This document shows positions 9,144 to 17,307 of a stretch of 32,555 nucleotides of DNA, piece by piece; the first letter of the stretch is position 1; each line of letters starts with the position of its first letter. A program made the position numbers and the translations under genes. This DNA comes from an uncultured Bacteroidota bacterium (lineage in GTDB: Bacteria; Bacteroidota; Bacteroidia; Flavobacteriales; Flavobacteriaceae). The notes under the pieces were generated by a model. That model saw nothing but the letters and a program-made list of their open reading frames with translations. It made no database searches and was not told the DNA's origin. The stretch spans positions 1 through 32,555 of the forward strand of contig CACDPE010000013.1 of assembly GCA_902554655.1 (NCBI GenBank). Reading direction: 5' to 3'.

Positions 9144-9506
9144 TCAGACAAATATATATGGGTAATAAATAAAAAATAATATTATTAGAGAAGGAATTAC
9201 TGCAAAGGATACAGCACCAGCTCCAAAATCTTTAATTAGACCTATTTTTTTACTGTATTCGGGATTAATAAAATCACATAATTTTTCAATTGAAGTATTC
9301 AAGGCTTCAATTGAAAGTATAAATCCGGAAAGAAAAATCTGGATTATCCATTCATTTAAAGAAATTTCAAAGTAAAAACCAGCAAAGACGAAAAATAAAA
9401 TAAAAACAAATTGCACTTGAATTGAAGCCTCTGTAATTAATAATAAACTCATTCCTTTAAGTGCAGTAAATATTCTTTTAATTCTGATTTTAAAGAACTT
9501 AAACAT
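9144..9506 (-). CDS. dgkA: DgkA-type diacylglycerol / undecaprenol kinase
   Basis: 120 residues with three membrane helices and the full DgkA signature: Glu26, Glu67, Asn70, Glu74 within SIEALNTSIEKLCDF, and Lys92-Asp93 in KDFGAGAV. Spacing and length match the bacterial enzyme closely. It phosphorylates diacylglycerol or undecaprenol at the inner membrane, recycling lipid carriers for envelope glycans. The gene overlaps the DUF1080 gene by one base and ends 3 bases before the CBM9-like gene, so it is embedded in the sulfatase operon, an unusual place for this housekeeping enzyme. Lipid substrate cannot be told from sequence. Confidence 0.9.
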   Translation of the reverse strand: MFKFFKIRIKRIFTALKGMSLLLITEASIQVQFVFILFFVFAGFYFEISLNEWIIQIFLSGFILSIEALNTSIEKLCDFINPEYSKKIGLIKDFGAGAVSFAVIPSLIILFFIYYPYIFV

Positions 9507-10258
9507 TAAAGTTTTTTAATCTTGATGTTTCTAAATGATACTGGGTGACCTTCAGACTGCAAGGAAATATAACCCTCTTTTAATGGCATACCAATTTTAT
9601 CAATAAAATTTAGTGGAACTTTGTTGCCTCCAACTTTTAGATTAGTATAAGTCAAGACTTTCTCGCCTTCAACTATATGATGAATTAATGAGTCTGAATA
9701 AACAATTACTTCGACGTTAACCCAATTATCTTTGTGATAGGTCTTTGAGTTTGAATTAATACAGTGTTTTTTAGCTAATGAGTCATCAATATCAACATCA
9801 GTACCTGGTGTACAAATATTAGCAGTTGACCTATCATCTTTACCCAAACCACCTAACAGTTGAGTTTCAGCACTAACTGGAAATTCTTGGTCAATAAGCA
9901 TAGAACTTGGGTGCTGACAATGTAACATTATACCACTATTTTTTACTGACCAACCTGGAGCACCTTTTAAATGTTCTCCACTAAACTTATAATCAAGACT
10001 TAAGTGATAGTTTTTAAATTTTTCCTTGGTGTAAAATATATGTCCAAATTTCTCTTCAAATTCATCATACCGCTCATAAGAAACATTTATCTGTCCATCA
10101 CTCGCTTTAAAAGTGTCATTATAATTATCCCCAAAGTCATGATATCTAATCTTGACTTCCCAGCCATCTAAGGATTTACCATTAAAAATTGCTTTCCATT
10201 CATTTTCTTTACTACAAGAATAAAAGACAATTATTATTAATAAAAATATTTTTTTCAT
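9506..10258 (-). CDS. DUF1080 (3-keto-disaccharide hydrolase-like) lipoprotein
   Basis: 250 residues with a lipoprotein signal (VFYSC, Cys15). The single domain starts with AIFNGKSLDGWEVK and ends with GYISLQSEGHPVSFRNIKIKKL, both hallmarks of the DUF1080 concanavalin-like fold. Proteins of this family are assigned to 3-keto-disaccharide hydrolysis or to sugar binding. In this context it may act on glycans together with the sulfatase and glycosidase-like protein downstream. It begins 35 bases after the short-chain dehydrogenase. No GMC or Gfo/Idh/MocA oxidoreductase that would make a 3-keto sugar is next to it, so the enzymatic reading is tentative. Confidence 0.85.
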   Translation of the reverse strand: MKKIFLLIIIVFYSCSKENEWKAIFNGKSLDGWEVKIRYHDFGDNYNDTFKASDGQINVSYERYDEFEEKFGHIFYTKEKFKNYHLSLDYKFSGEHLKGAPGWSVKNSGIMLHCQHPSSMLIDQEFPVSAETQLLGGLGKDDRSTANICTPGTDVDIDDSLAKKHCINSNSKTYHKDNWVNVEVIVYSDSLIHHIVEGEKVLTYTNLKVGGNKVPLNFIDKIGMPLKEGYISLQSEGHPVSFRNIKIKKL

Positions 10259-10293
10259 AATATAAAGTTGTTAAATAAAGTTAGTAAAAACAT

Positions 10294-11118
10294 TTAACCC
10301 TTCAGACCAGCTGCTTTTAAAAATAATTCGAAAATTCTGTCGCCAAAAAAACTTCTAACAAATAACATTGACCTAGCACCATAACCAACTAAATATCTCT
10401 TTTTTGGATTTTTTGACAAAATTATTTTTTCAACACATTTTGCAACAACAATTGGGTGAGAACCAATTGGGTTCTGAATATTTTTTTTCAGTCCTCTGAT
10501 CATAGCTTGATTTAATTTATTATAGGGTGATTTTTTTGAATTCTTTTCTAAATTTTCCAACATAATATTTCCAAATTCTGATACAATCATGCCAGGTTGT
10601 AATAATGAAATATTAATTCCGAATTTTTTAACCTCAAATCCTAAACAATCAGACCAACCCTCTATGGCATGTTTTGTTGAGTGATACCATGACCCTAGTG
10701 GAGTGTAAATTTTACCTCCTACTGACGAAGTATTAATAATTAATCCACTGTTTTTTTTTCTCATGTGAGGAAGCACTTCTTTTGTCATTCTTGCAAGCCC
10801 AAATAAATTAACATCAAATTGATATTTAGCTCTATCTATTGATATATCCTCGACGGCTCCCCACAAACCAAAACCAGCATTATTCCATAATACATCAATT
10901 TTATTCTCAATTTTAATTACATGTTCAACAACATCTACAATGTCATTTTCACTAGTTATATCAAGTTTTAAAGCAAATCCACCAGCACTTATAATAGGTT
11001 GCATTCTATCTAATCTTCTTGAGCATCCATAAACTACAAATTTCTTTTTTGCAAGATATACTGCTGTTTCTAAACCAATTCCTGACGATGCTCCTGTAAT
11101 TAAGATGACTTTTGACAT
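10294..11118 (-). CDS. short-chain dehydrogenase/reductase (SDR)
   Basis: 274 residues, classical SDR. The nucleotide-binding loop is TGASSGIG (8-15), NNAG is at 79-82, and the catalytic Ser132, Tyr145 and Lys149 are in NTSSVGG and WYHSTKH. An Arg at 34-35 (GCSRR) favours NADP(H). It is cytosolic with no signal. The C-terminal extension (ARSMLFVRSFFGDRIFELFLKAAG) is common in SDRs acting on lipid-like or steroid-like substrates. It lies 14 bases after the large PH-domain gene and 35 bases before the DUF1080 gene. The substrate is not predictable; the sugar-gene context could be accidental. Confidence 0.9.
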   Translation of the reverse strand: MSKVILITGASSGIGLETAVYLAKKKFVVYGCSRRLDRMQPIISAGGFALKLDITSENDIVDVVEHVIKIENKIDVLWNNAGFGLWGAVEDISIDRAKYQFDVNLFGLARMTKEVLPHMRKKNSGLIINTSSVGGKIYTPLGSWYHSTKHAIEGWSDCLGFEVKKFGINISLLQPGMIVSEFGNIMLENLEKNSKKSPYNKLNQAMIRGLKKNIQNPIGSHPIVVAKCVEKIILSKNPKKRYLVGYGARSMLFVRSFFGDRIFELFLKAAGLKG

Positions 11119-11132
11119 TCTGATTTAAAAAT

Positions 11133-12641
11133 TTACATCCAACTTTTATTGGATATTTCTACTTTGTAAATAAGGTTATCAGTAATTACCTTTAATTTCT
11201 TAAAATCAATAAAGCTAAATCTTATCATACCTCCTGCAGTACAAATAATTAAATCTGCTAAATTTAATCTTTTATACCAAATGTCCTGGTCAATAACAAT
11301 AGATTGAATTTTGTGGATTTCAATAATTTTAGTTTTGATATCCCAAAATCCAGATTGAACTTTTATAAAATTTTCTGAAACACTTAAGAAACTATTTTTA
11401 TAAAGCCTGTAGGAAATTAAAAATGAAAACATTATAAAAATTAACTGAATTACCAAATAATTTATTGTTTCAAAAAAATTAAAAAAATAATTTAAAGTGA
11501 AAAATATAGCTGATGGTAAAATTCCTATCAAGAAAAAATTAACAAAAAACTTTCTGATATTTGGTTTAATTAAAATCTCATTATTATCATTTGATTTATA
11601 TATAAATTGGAATATTTTTTTTCTATCAAAGGAATTTGCACCAGGAATGTAAACCTTTGAGCCATCATTTAATTTTTCACTTGAAGTGCTAATACTACTT
11701 GATGCTTGATAAATAACTATATTACACAAATCTATTTTATTTTGAATCCAATTTTGGGTATAAGAAAAAACTTGAACTTTGTTGGGTGACATCAGTATGG
11801 TTTTTGAAGAAATTAAACCATAACTTACCGTCAAATTATTATTTAACTTTTTAGCTGAAAATCTATAAAATTTAATTACAGTAGAAATTAAGTTTGATGA
11901 AAAAACAGCAAAAATAATGATCACCGTATAAATTAAAATTGCAACAAATCCGAAATTTCCACTTTTAATGAATGAGGAAAAACTTGGAATTATATTGATA
12001 TTTAAAGCATTTAAATATTCAAGCGCTCCAAAAAACAGGGCTATAATAAATCCTAAAGTCTGAAAATATCTCGATGTCAAACCAATTTTGATTAAAGTAA
12101 AAAAATCTATCTCTAGTTCGTCAACGTTAATTGTTTTTTTAATTTCAATTTTTGAATTATTATTCTTTAAAAAATCGGTAAATTTTTTAATATCTAATGC
12201 TATATTTTTATCAACAGCTTTAATACTTACTTCTTTGGAGTCGGACCCAGCTGTATCCATTTGAATTTCATATAATTTGAGTATTTTATGAATAAAGTTT
12301 TGATTTAGATTAATTTGCTGAATCTTACTTAATGGAACGCTTAATTTAGTTTTCTTAAAAAACCCTTTTTTTATAATAAAGTCATTTTTATCAAAATCAA
12401 ATTGGAACGTAAAATATTTAAAATCAATGAATGTAATAAATGCGGTAATTAATGCAGTAATAAAAATGGTTATTATAAAAAAAACTATGTCAAAATCATT
12501 GATCATTGGAATAATTAAAAAAATCAAAAAGTTTTTAACTATTTTAATGAATTTATCAAAGAAAATAACCAACATTCCTGTTTTCGATTGTCTTTGTTCA
12601 ATAGAAAATTTTTTAATTAATAAATTATCAAGCTTAGACAA
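11133..12641 (-). CDS. bacterial PH-domain membrane protein (YdbT-like)
   Basis: 502 residues with repeated modules of paired transmembrane helices followed by bPH2 domains. PH-like segments are near residues 80-140 (IIKKGFFKKTKLSVPLSKIQ), 270-340 (TVSYGLISSKTILMSPNKVQ) and 420-495 (KVQSGFWDIKTKIIEIHKIQ). This matches the larger partner of the YdbS/YdbT pair of Bacillus and other bacteria, whose role is poorly known and has been linked to envelope stress or resistance to membrane-active peptides. The smaller partner is immediately upstream, 3 bases away. It probably starts the transcript that continues into the SDR and sulfatase genes. Confidence 0.82.
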   Translation of the reverse strand: MSKLDNLLIKKFSIEQRQSKTGMLVIFFDKFIKIVKNFLIFLIIPMINDFDIVFFIITIFITALITAFITFIDFKYFTFQFDFDKNDFIIKKGFFKKTKLSVPLSKIQQINLNQNFIHKILKLYEIQMDTAGSDSKEVSIKAVDKNIALDIKKFTDFLKNNNSKIEIKKTINVDELEIDFFTLIKIGLTSRYFQTLGFIIALFFGALEYLNALNINIIPSFSSFIKSGNFGFVAILIYTVIIIFAVFSSNLISTVIKFYRFSAKKLNNNLTVSYGLISSKTILMSPNKVQVFSYTQNWIQNKIDLCNIVIYQASSSISTSSEKLNDGSKVYIPGANSFDRKKIFQFIYKSNDNNEILIKPNIRKFFVNFFLIGILPSAIFFTLNYFFNFFETINYLVIQLIFIMFSFLISYRLYKNSFLSVSENFIKVQSGFWDIKTKIIEIHKIQSIVIDQDIWYKRLNLADLIICTAGGMIRFSFIDFKKLKVITDNLIYKVEISNKSWM

Positions 12642-12644
12642 AAT

Positions 12645-13211
12645 TTATTTTTTTAATTTTTCAATTTTTGCAGAAACGAATTCTTTCCATTTTTCTGCAT
12701 CTTCTTTAGATAAACCTTTTATGCTAATGTCAGTATACGAACCACCTGCAGTATAAAATTGAATAGATGATAAATCAAATATTCGTGAGATAAAACTTTG
12801 GTGAATGGCTAAATGCTGAATTCTATTATAAGGAATTATAGTGGTTGATGTAAAAATTACACCCGATGAATATATCAAATCATGATCACGGAAAGCATAT
12901 TTTTTTTTTTGAAAGCTAATTCTAGTAAAAGAAAATATGAATATGAAAAGAACAATAAATGAACTATAAATAGCAATTGTATAATTATCAAGTATTTCAA
13001 TATTTGATATTATAACACAGCCAATAAAAGAAATTATAAACCATATCGTTCTATTGATCAACATAATGAATAGGTATTTATCTTCGATTTTCGATAATTC
13101 AACTTGCTCGACTTGAGGAATATTTTCCTTTAGTATTTTATTATTTGTAAAAGAGTTTTTCAAATGAATATTTTTTAGCAAAGATAAATAAGAGCAATTA
13201 ATTATATCCAT
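12645..13211 (-). CDS. bacterial PH-domain membrane protein (YdbS-like)
   Basis: 188 residues with two membrane helices near 50-70 and 75-95, then one bPH2 domain (about 100-175) with HDLIYSSGVIFTSTTIIPYNRIQHLAIHQSFISRIF and a YTAGGS turn that also appears as DTAGSDS in the larger neighbour. The pair therefore looks like the usual YdbS/YdbT couple. Its start is the first gene of the long minus-strand run 13211-5288. The 150 bases upstream are very AT-rich and hold no gene. Function in the envelope is inferred from the family. Confidence 0.8.
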   Translation of the reverse strand: MDIINCSYLSLLKNIHLKNSFTNNKILKENIPQVEQVELSKIEDKYLFIMLINRTIWFIISFIGCVIISNIEILDNYTIAIYSSFIVLFIFIFSFTRISFQKKKYAFRDHDLIYSSGVIFTSTTIIPYNRIQHLAIHQSFISRIFDLSSIQFYTAGGSYTDISIKGLSKEDAEKWKEFVSAKIEKLKK

Positions 13212-13313
13212 AATTAAAAAATCTAAAACATACTAATTAAAATCATTACTAATAATAATGCATTAAAAAGGGATTAATCTTAAAATACAATTGATTTTTT
13301 TTGGATTCAAAAA

Positions 13314-13338
13314 ATAAAAAAACCCCCATATAAGGGGG
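13314..13338 (-). terminator. Rho-independent terminator after the cold-shock gene
   Basis: On the minus strand a CCCCC/GGGGG stem (13323-13327 with 13334-13338) with a 6-base loop is followed by a run of seven T residues. It lies 28 bases after the stop of the cold-shock gene and would end its short transcript before the PH-domain genes. Confidence 0.85.
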
Positions 13339-13365
13339 CTGTTCTTCTAGTTATTTTGTTATAAA

Positions 13366-13560
13366 TTAACTAACAACTTTAACGTTAAAAGCATTCATGC
13401 CTTTTTTTCCTTCTTTTAGCTCATATTCAACTTCATCATCTTCATTGATCCTATCAATTAGACCTGTTGAATGAACAAAATACTCTTCACCTGACTCATT
13501 GTCTTTAATAAAACCGAAACCTTTGGTGACGTTAAAAAATTTTACTTTTCCTGTGTTCAT
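13366..13560 (-). CDS. cold-shock domain protein (CspA family)
   Basis: 64 residues, a single OB-fold cold-shock domain. RNP1 is KGFGFI (13-18) and RNP2 is FVH (28-30); the start MNTGKVKFFN is typical of the family. It binds single-stranded RNA or DNA and acts as an RNA chaperone. It forms its own unit: a strong terminator follows, and about 90 bp upstream separate it from a divergent small ORF. A 5-bp inverted repeat (TAGAT/ATCTA, 13573-13587) lies in its 5' leader, a possible RNA structure. Whether it is cold-induced cannot be seen. Confidence 0.95.
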   Translation of the reverse strand: MNTGKVKFFNVTKGFGFIKDNESGEEYFVHSTGLIDRINEDDEVEYELKEGKKGMNAFNVKVVS

Positions 13561-13588
13561 AAATAATAATATTAGATCGCGAATCTAG

Positions 13589-13620
13589 TTTAAATAATTG
13601 ATTAATAGCATATAAATTTG
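13589..13620 (+). promoter_or_regulatory. Bacteroidota-type promoter for the small basic ORF
   Basis: A -7 box TAAATTTG (13613-13620) fits TAnnTTTG exactly. A weaker -33 element TTTA lies 20 bases upstream (13589-13592). Transcription would start near 13627, some 25 bases before the ATG of the 43-residue ORF. Confidence 0.45.
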
Positions 13621-13652
13621 AATATTTAACTTTATAGTCTAATATTTATACT

Positions 13653-13784
13653 ATGTCTAGCAAATTTTTTAGTAATAGAATACAAAAAAAATCTCCCAAG
13701 AATAAGGGGGTCAAACAAAATTTTAATAACAAAAATAATAAATCAAAATCATCTGGTGTTAGAAAGGTTGGAAGAGGGGGATAA
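13653..13784 (+). CDS. 43-residue basic protein, function unknown
   Basis: The ATG at 13653 opens 43 codons to TAA. The product is rich in Lys, Asn, Ser and Arg (MSSKFFSNRIQKKSPKN at the start) and ends in SSGVRKVGRGG. It has no hydrophobic segment and should be strongly basic. A matching promoter lies upstream, and it stops 2 bases before the stop of the convergent HupE/UreJ gene, so it fills the gap neatly. It is divergent from the cold-shock gene. A nucleic-acid or ribosome-binding role would fit the composition, but this is a guess. It could also be a chance ORF. Confidence 0.5.
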   Translation: MSSKFFSNRIQKKSPKNKGVKQNFNNKNNKSKSSGVRKVGRGG

Positions 13785-13786
13785 AA

Positions 13787-14533
13787 CTAAATTAAACTCT
13801 CTATAAACCAATAAAGACCAAAGATCCCTATTAAAATTGATGCAGGAATTTTAAGTTGATTATTACTTTTATATTTTCTAAAAATTAATCTAATTAAAAT
13901 AAAAGCTACTAATAAAACTGTAAGTTGACCAATCTCAACACCAACATTGAAAGCTAGTAATAAAGAAATAAAATTATCTTTTGGTAAGCCATACTGTGAA
14001 AGTAAAGCTGCAAATCCAAGACCATGAAGTAATCCAAAAATAAAAACAATTAATGGTCTCCATTTTGTAGTTTGCTTAAATAAACAATTTTCAAAGGCAA
14101 CCCAAACGACAGATAGAAAAATTAATGGCTCAACAACAGATAATTGTAGCTTAACAAATCCTAAAGCAGCAAGAGCTAATGTAATACTGTGAGCCAAAGT
14201 AAATGCTGAAACCTGTAATATTAATGATCTAAATTTTAGAGTTGAAAAAAATAAACCAAGGACAAAAAGAATGTGATCAATACCCTGAGGAATAATATGC
14301 TCAAACCCTGCTTTAATAAAAATATAAACCTTTTTTATCCAAGTCATTGCATTAAGCCTTCGAATTCTTTGTCTTTTTAATGCAGCATTATATTCAGCAG
14401 CAATTTGATCATTTTCAAATGTTAGTTGACCACGTTCAATCTCAGATATAACAAGTCTTTCAGGATTATGAGAATTTGCTGTAAGACTTATGAATAATAA
14501 AATTAAAGTAAAACTTACTCTGTTTAATCTCAT
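13787..14533 (-). CDS. HupE/UreJ-family membrane protein
   Basis: 248 residues. A signal peptide (about 1-21, cut after ANS) is followed by a soluble stretch and then six or so membrane helices. The HupE/UreJ signature is clear: GIDHILFVLGLFF, FTLAHSITLALAALG, HGLGFAALL and FNVGVEIGQ, with several membrane His and Asp residues that could carry Ni2+ or a similar ion. No hydrogenase or urease genes are present, so nickel transport is only the family label. It lies 15 bases after the M3 peptidase stop and is probably co-transcribed with it. Confidence 0.85.
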   Translation of the reverse strand: MRLNRVSFTLILLFISLTANSHNPERLVISEIERGQLTFENDQIAAEYNAALKRQRIRRLNAMTWIKKVYIFIKAGFEHIIPQGIDHILFVLGLFFSTLKFRSLILQVSAFTLAHSITLALAALGFVKLQLSVVEPLIFLSVVWVAFENCLFKQTTKWRPLIVFIFGLLHGLGFAALLSQYGLPKDNFISLLLAFNVGVEIGQLTVLLVAFILIRLIFRKYKSNNQLKIPASILIGIFGLYWFIESLI

Positions 14534-14548
14534 TTAGTGAGGATAAAT

Positions 14549-16699
14549 TTAATCCGAATATCCGTCCAATCCTCTTACTTTTAAAAGTGGTTCAATAATT
14601 GGTTTACGACCTCTAAAGTTTATATATAGATCCATTGCTTCCTCAGTAGAACCTTTTTCATAAATCTCTTTTCTTAATCTTGATGAAAGATTTGAATCAA
14701 AAACATTTCCAATTTCCTTAAAAGCTTCAAAAGCATCAGAGTCTAGTACTGCTGCATGAATATAACTGTAATAACCCGAAGAGTATCCACCTGAAAAAAT
14801 ATGAGCAAAGTATGTACTTCGATATCGTGGCGCTATTTCATCAATCAAACCAATTTTATTCAAAGATTTTTTTTCAAAATCATTAGAGTTGCTTAAGATA
14901 TCTTCTTTTGTTAATGTATGCCAATCCATATCCAATAATGAAGCTGCTAAGTACTCAGTATTGATGAAACCTTGATTAAATTTTGCAGCTTTCAATAGCT
15001 TTTCCACTAATTCATCAGGAATTGATTCTCCAGTCTGGTAATGTACCGCAAAAGATTTTAAAACTTCAGGCTCACTAACCCAATGCTCAAGTAATTGTGA
15101 TGGTAACTCAATAAAATCTCTTGGGCCAGAAGTTCCTGCCATACTTCCATAAGTTACATTTGTTAAAATACCATGCATAGCATGACCAAACTCATGAAAT
15201 AAAGTAACAGCATTTTCAAAACTCAATAACGATGGATTATCACCAACAGGGGCAGGAAAGTTACATACATTTACAACTATTGGTCTTTCTCTCCCATCTA
15301 AATTTGATTGACCTTTAAAACTGCTCATCCAAGCTCCGCCTCTTTTATTTGATCTGGTAAAATAGTCACCAATGAACATAGCTAAATGACTTCCATCTTT
15401 ATCAGTAACTTCCCAAATACGTGCATCTGGATGATACAGATCAATATCAAAAATTTCTCTAAAATTTAATCCCCACAACTTATTAGTAGTGTTAAAAACA
15501 CCTTGGATTACATTATCTAAAGATAAGTATGGTCTAATTGCTGATTCATCTAAATCATATTTTTGTTTTCTGACTTTTTCTGAGTAATGCCACCAATCCC
15601 ATGCAGCTATTTTAAAATCTTTACCCTCAGCATCTGCAACTGCTTGCATATCATCAACTTCTGCCTTAGCTCTTTTAAGTGCAGGTTTCCAAAGCTGAAT
15701 TAATAAATCATATACTTCATCAGGACTCTTTAACATATTTTCTTCAAGTACATAATGTGCATGAGTTTGATAACCCATTATGTTTGCTCTTTCAACTCTA
15801 AGTTTTGCTATTTGAACAGCAATTTTTTTATTATCAGTTTCATTATTATTATCACCTCTCATAACATATGAATTATATAACTTTTCCCTAAGATCTCTTC
15901 TTGTTGACTCTGTCAAAAAGGGATACATGCTAGTTCGGTGAGGGGTAAAAAGATATTTATCTTTATATTTTTCTCTATCATTATCAGACTCACCATTATC
16001 CATTTTTTGAGTTGCTGATTCGTAAGCCGCTGAGATTACACTCTCTGATAAACCATCTAGATCTGAATTATCTAAAATCAACTCAAATCCATTTGTTTCT
16101 GCAAGTAAATTTTGACCAAAAGCAGTTGTAAGTTCAGAAATTTTAGAATTTATTTCTACAATTTGTTTTTTTTCAGAGTCACTTAATAATGCTCCACTTC
16201 TTACAAACCTTTTTCTAGTATCACTTAATAATTTTAGTTGTTCTTTTGATAGATTTAAATTTTCTCTATCATTCCAAATTAATTCAACACGATTAAACAG
16301 ATCTTCGTTTAGCCTAATCTTATCGTAGTGAGCAGAAAGCATAGGACTTAAATCTCGTTGTAATTCTTGTAATTGAGAATTGGTATTAGAACTAGCTAAG
16401 TTTGAAAAAACACGTTGTACCTTACCTAAAAGCTTCCCGCTTCTTTCAAGCTCTTCAATTGTATTTTCAAACGTGGGTTCTTGAGTGTTATCAACAATAA
16501 TATCAATTTCTTTTAAATTTTCTTCCATTCCTTTTTTAAAAGCAGGCATATAATGCTCATCTTTTATATCCAAAAATGGGGGAACTTCAAACTGTGTATT
16601 CCATTCTTGGAAGAATGGATTAATATTTGGGTCTAATTTAAATTTTTGTTCGCAAGATACAATTAGAATTAAGCCTAAAATCAATAAAATATCTTTCAT
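14549..16699 (-). CDS. dcp: M3-family metallopeptidase (dipeptidyl carboxypeptidase-like) lipoprotein
   Basis: 716 residues with a lipoprotein signal (LILIVSC, Cys16). The thermolysin-like zinc site is HEFGH at 502-506 with the third ligand Glu531 in GPRDFIELPSQLLEHW. The C-terminal signature FSGGYSSGYYSY, involved in substrate binding, is also present. Length and motif spacing match Dcp/oligopeptidase A. It would cut short peptides, removing C-terminal dipeptides or internal bonds, in the periplasm. Dcp rather than oligopeptidase A is favoured by the exported form common in Bacteroidota. The gene starts 57 bases from the terminator of the scarred tRNA-flank region upstream. Confidence 0.93.
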   Translation of the reverse strand: MKDILLILGLILIVSCEQKFKLDPNINPFFQEWNTQFEVPPFLDIKDEHYMPAFKKGMEENLKEIDIIVDNTQEPTFENTIEELERSGKLLGKVQRVFSNLASSNTNSQLQELQRDLSPMLSAHYDKIRLNEDLFNRVELIWNDRENLNLSKEQLKLLSDTRKRFVRSGALLSDSEKKQIVEINSKISELTTAFGQNLLAETNGFELILDNSDLDGLSESVISAAYESATQKMDNGESDNDREKYKDKYLFTPHRTSMYPFLTESTRRDLREKLYNSYVMRGDNNNETDNKKIAVQIAKLRVERANIMGYQTHAHYVLEENMLKSPDEVYDLLIQLWKPALKRAKAEVDDMQAVADAEGKDFKIAAWDWWHYSEKVRKQKYDLDESAIRPYLSLDNVIQGVFNTTNKLWGLNFREIFDIDLYHPDARIWEVTDKDGSHLAMFIGDYFTRSNKRGGAWMSSFKGQSNLDGRERPIVVNVCNFPAPVGDNPSLLSFENAVTLFHEFGHAMHGILTNVTYGSMAGTSGPRDFIELPSQLLEHWVSEPEVLKSFAVHYQTGESIPDELVEKLLKAAKFNQGFINTEYLAASLLDMDWHTLTKEDILSNSNDFEKKSLNKIGLIDEIAPRYRSTYFAHIFSGGYSSGYYSYIHAAVLDSDAFEAFKEIGNVFDSNLSSRLRKEIYEKGSTEEAMDLYINFRGRKPIIEPLLKVRGLDGYSD

Positions 16700-16756
16700 A
16701 AAAGTGGATTTTGATAGTTGACAAATATAATATTTTTGATCAACTGGTTTTACAAT

Positions 16757-16788
16757 AAAAAAACAAAAACCCTACTAATTGCAGGGTT
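16757..16788 (-). terminator. terminator A, resembling a tRNA-Asn terminator
   Basis: On the minus strand arms AACCCTGC and GTAGGGTT (16781-16788 with 16768-16775, one G-U pair, 5-base loop) precede a T-rich tract. It resembles terminator B at 18685-18710 in both stem sequence and distance to the tRNA-flank repeat, so it is probably the former terminator of a tRNA-Asn gene copy. Confidence 0.75.
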
Positions 16789-16790
16789 GT

Positions 16791-16826
16791 AAGAATATGT
16801 CATGTAGCGGTAAACTTGCTCCCCCT
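16791..16826 (-). repeat. third copy of the tRNA-Asn 3' flank (old att scar, copy A)
   Basis: 36 bases match 18714-18749 with two differences. The match covers the tRNA downstream flank and only the last 8 bases of the tRNA (AGGGGGAG on the minus strand); then the sequence diverges. It has the same orientation as copies B and C. It marks an older event at the same site or a decayed tandem tRNA gene. Confidence 0.8.
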
Positions 16827-16886
16827 ATTATTCAAAGTTGCAGTACAACTCAATCTTCCAGTGAATTATGTTGATTTTGATTAATC

Positions 16887-16967
16887 AACTCTAGTTTAAA
16901 AGTATCTGTAACCTATTTAAGAGGATTTGAGTTAGGAGAGCTAAATAAAGAAGAGATGCCTATGGTT
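16887..16967 (+). pseudogene. relic of a tyrosine-recombinase C-terminus
   Basis: Reading the plus strand in the frame of the ATG at 16956 gives 27 residues that align without gaps to residues 320-346 of the island recombinase, 18 identical. Matched parts are SSL.VS.TYLRG, including the nucleophile Tyr, and the end E.MPMV. The original stop is lost (the codon after the final Val is TAC), and upstream the frame runs into TGA codons within 20 bases, so only the tail remains. It lies 60 bases from copy A of the tRNA flank and points rightward, opposite to the intact recombinase gene. Confidence 0.75.
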
Positions 16968-17179
16968 TACCACTCATTAATTTCTTTAAATAGATAGTCA
17001 ACTGAAAGGGAATACGCCTCTCTGAAATCATCCATTTCAACATCCTTGTCATTATAGGATATATTTTTTCTATGACAATAGTCCTCAAAAGATTCTTTAA
17101 TTAAATTATCTATTTTTTTCTGAAGTGAATAATTGTTTATCAAACAAATTTTGTAATGCTCTTTATCTAATCTTTTCAT
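16967..17179 (-). CDS. 70-residue protein, function unknown
   Basis: The ATG at 17179 gives 70 residues; a start 15 codons upstream is possible but less likely. The product is charged, with many Lys, Glu and Asp (MKRLDKEHYKICLINNYS at the start), predicted helical, with no signal or membrane segment. I do not recognise it. Its stop touches the recombinase relic tail-to-tail, the same arrangement as hsdS and the DUF91 gene with the intact recombinase. Two 14-bp tandem repeats lie upstream of its start. It may be a cargo gene of an older island. Confidence 0.5.
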   Translation of the reverse strand: MKRLDKEHYKICLINNYSLQKKIDNLIKESFEDYCHRKNISYNDKDVEMDDFREAYSLSVDYLFKEINEW

Positions 17180-17256
17180 TTTTTTAAAATTACATAATAA
17201 TATTAATGATGTAATATTATGCAATTGATAAAAAAATGTTAAGAAAATTTTCGTTA

Positions 17257-17284
17257 TTAACAGTTTATTGTTAACAGTTTATTT
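17257..17284. repeat. two tandem 14-bp repeats
   Basis: The unit TTAACAGTTTATTG is followed directly by TTAACAGTTTATTT, 13 of 14 bases alike. They sit about 80 bases upstream of the 70-residue gene and just after the 3' end of the glycerophosphodiesterase gene. A binding site for a regulator is possible. Confidence 0.4.
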
Positions 17285-17307
17285 GTTAGATAAATTGTAA
17301 AACATAC

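Noticed and set aside
17257-17284. A CRISPR array
   Set aside because: Only two tandem 14-bp units with no spacers, and no cas genes anywhere in the window.
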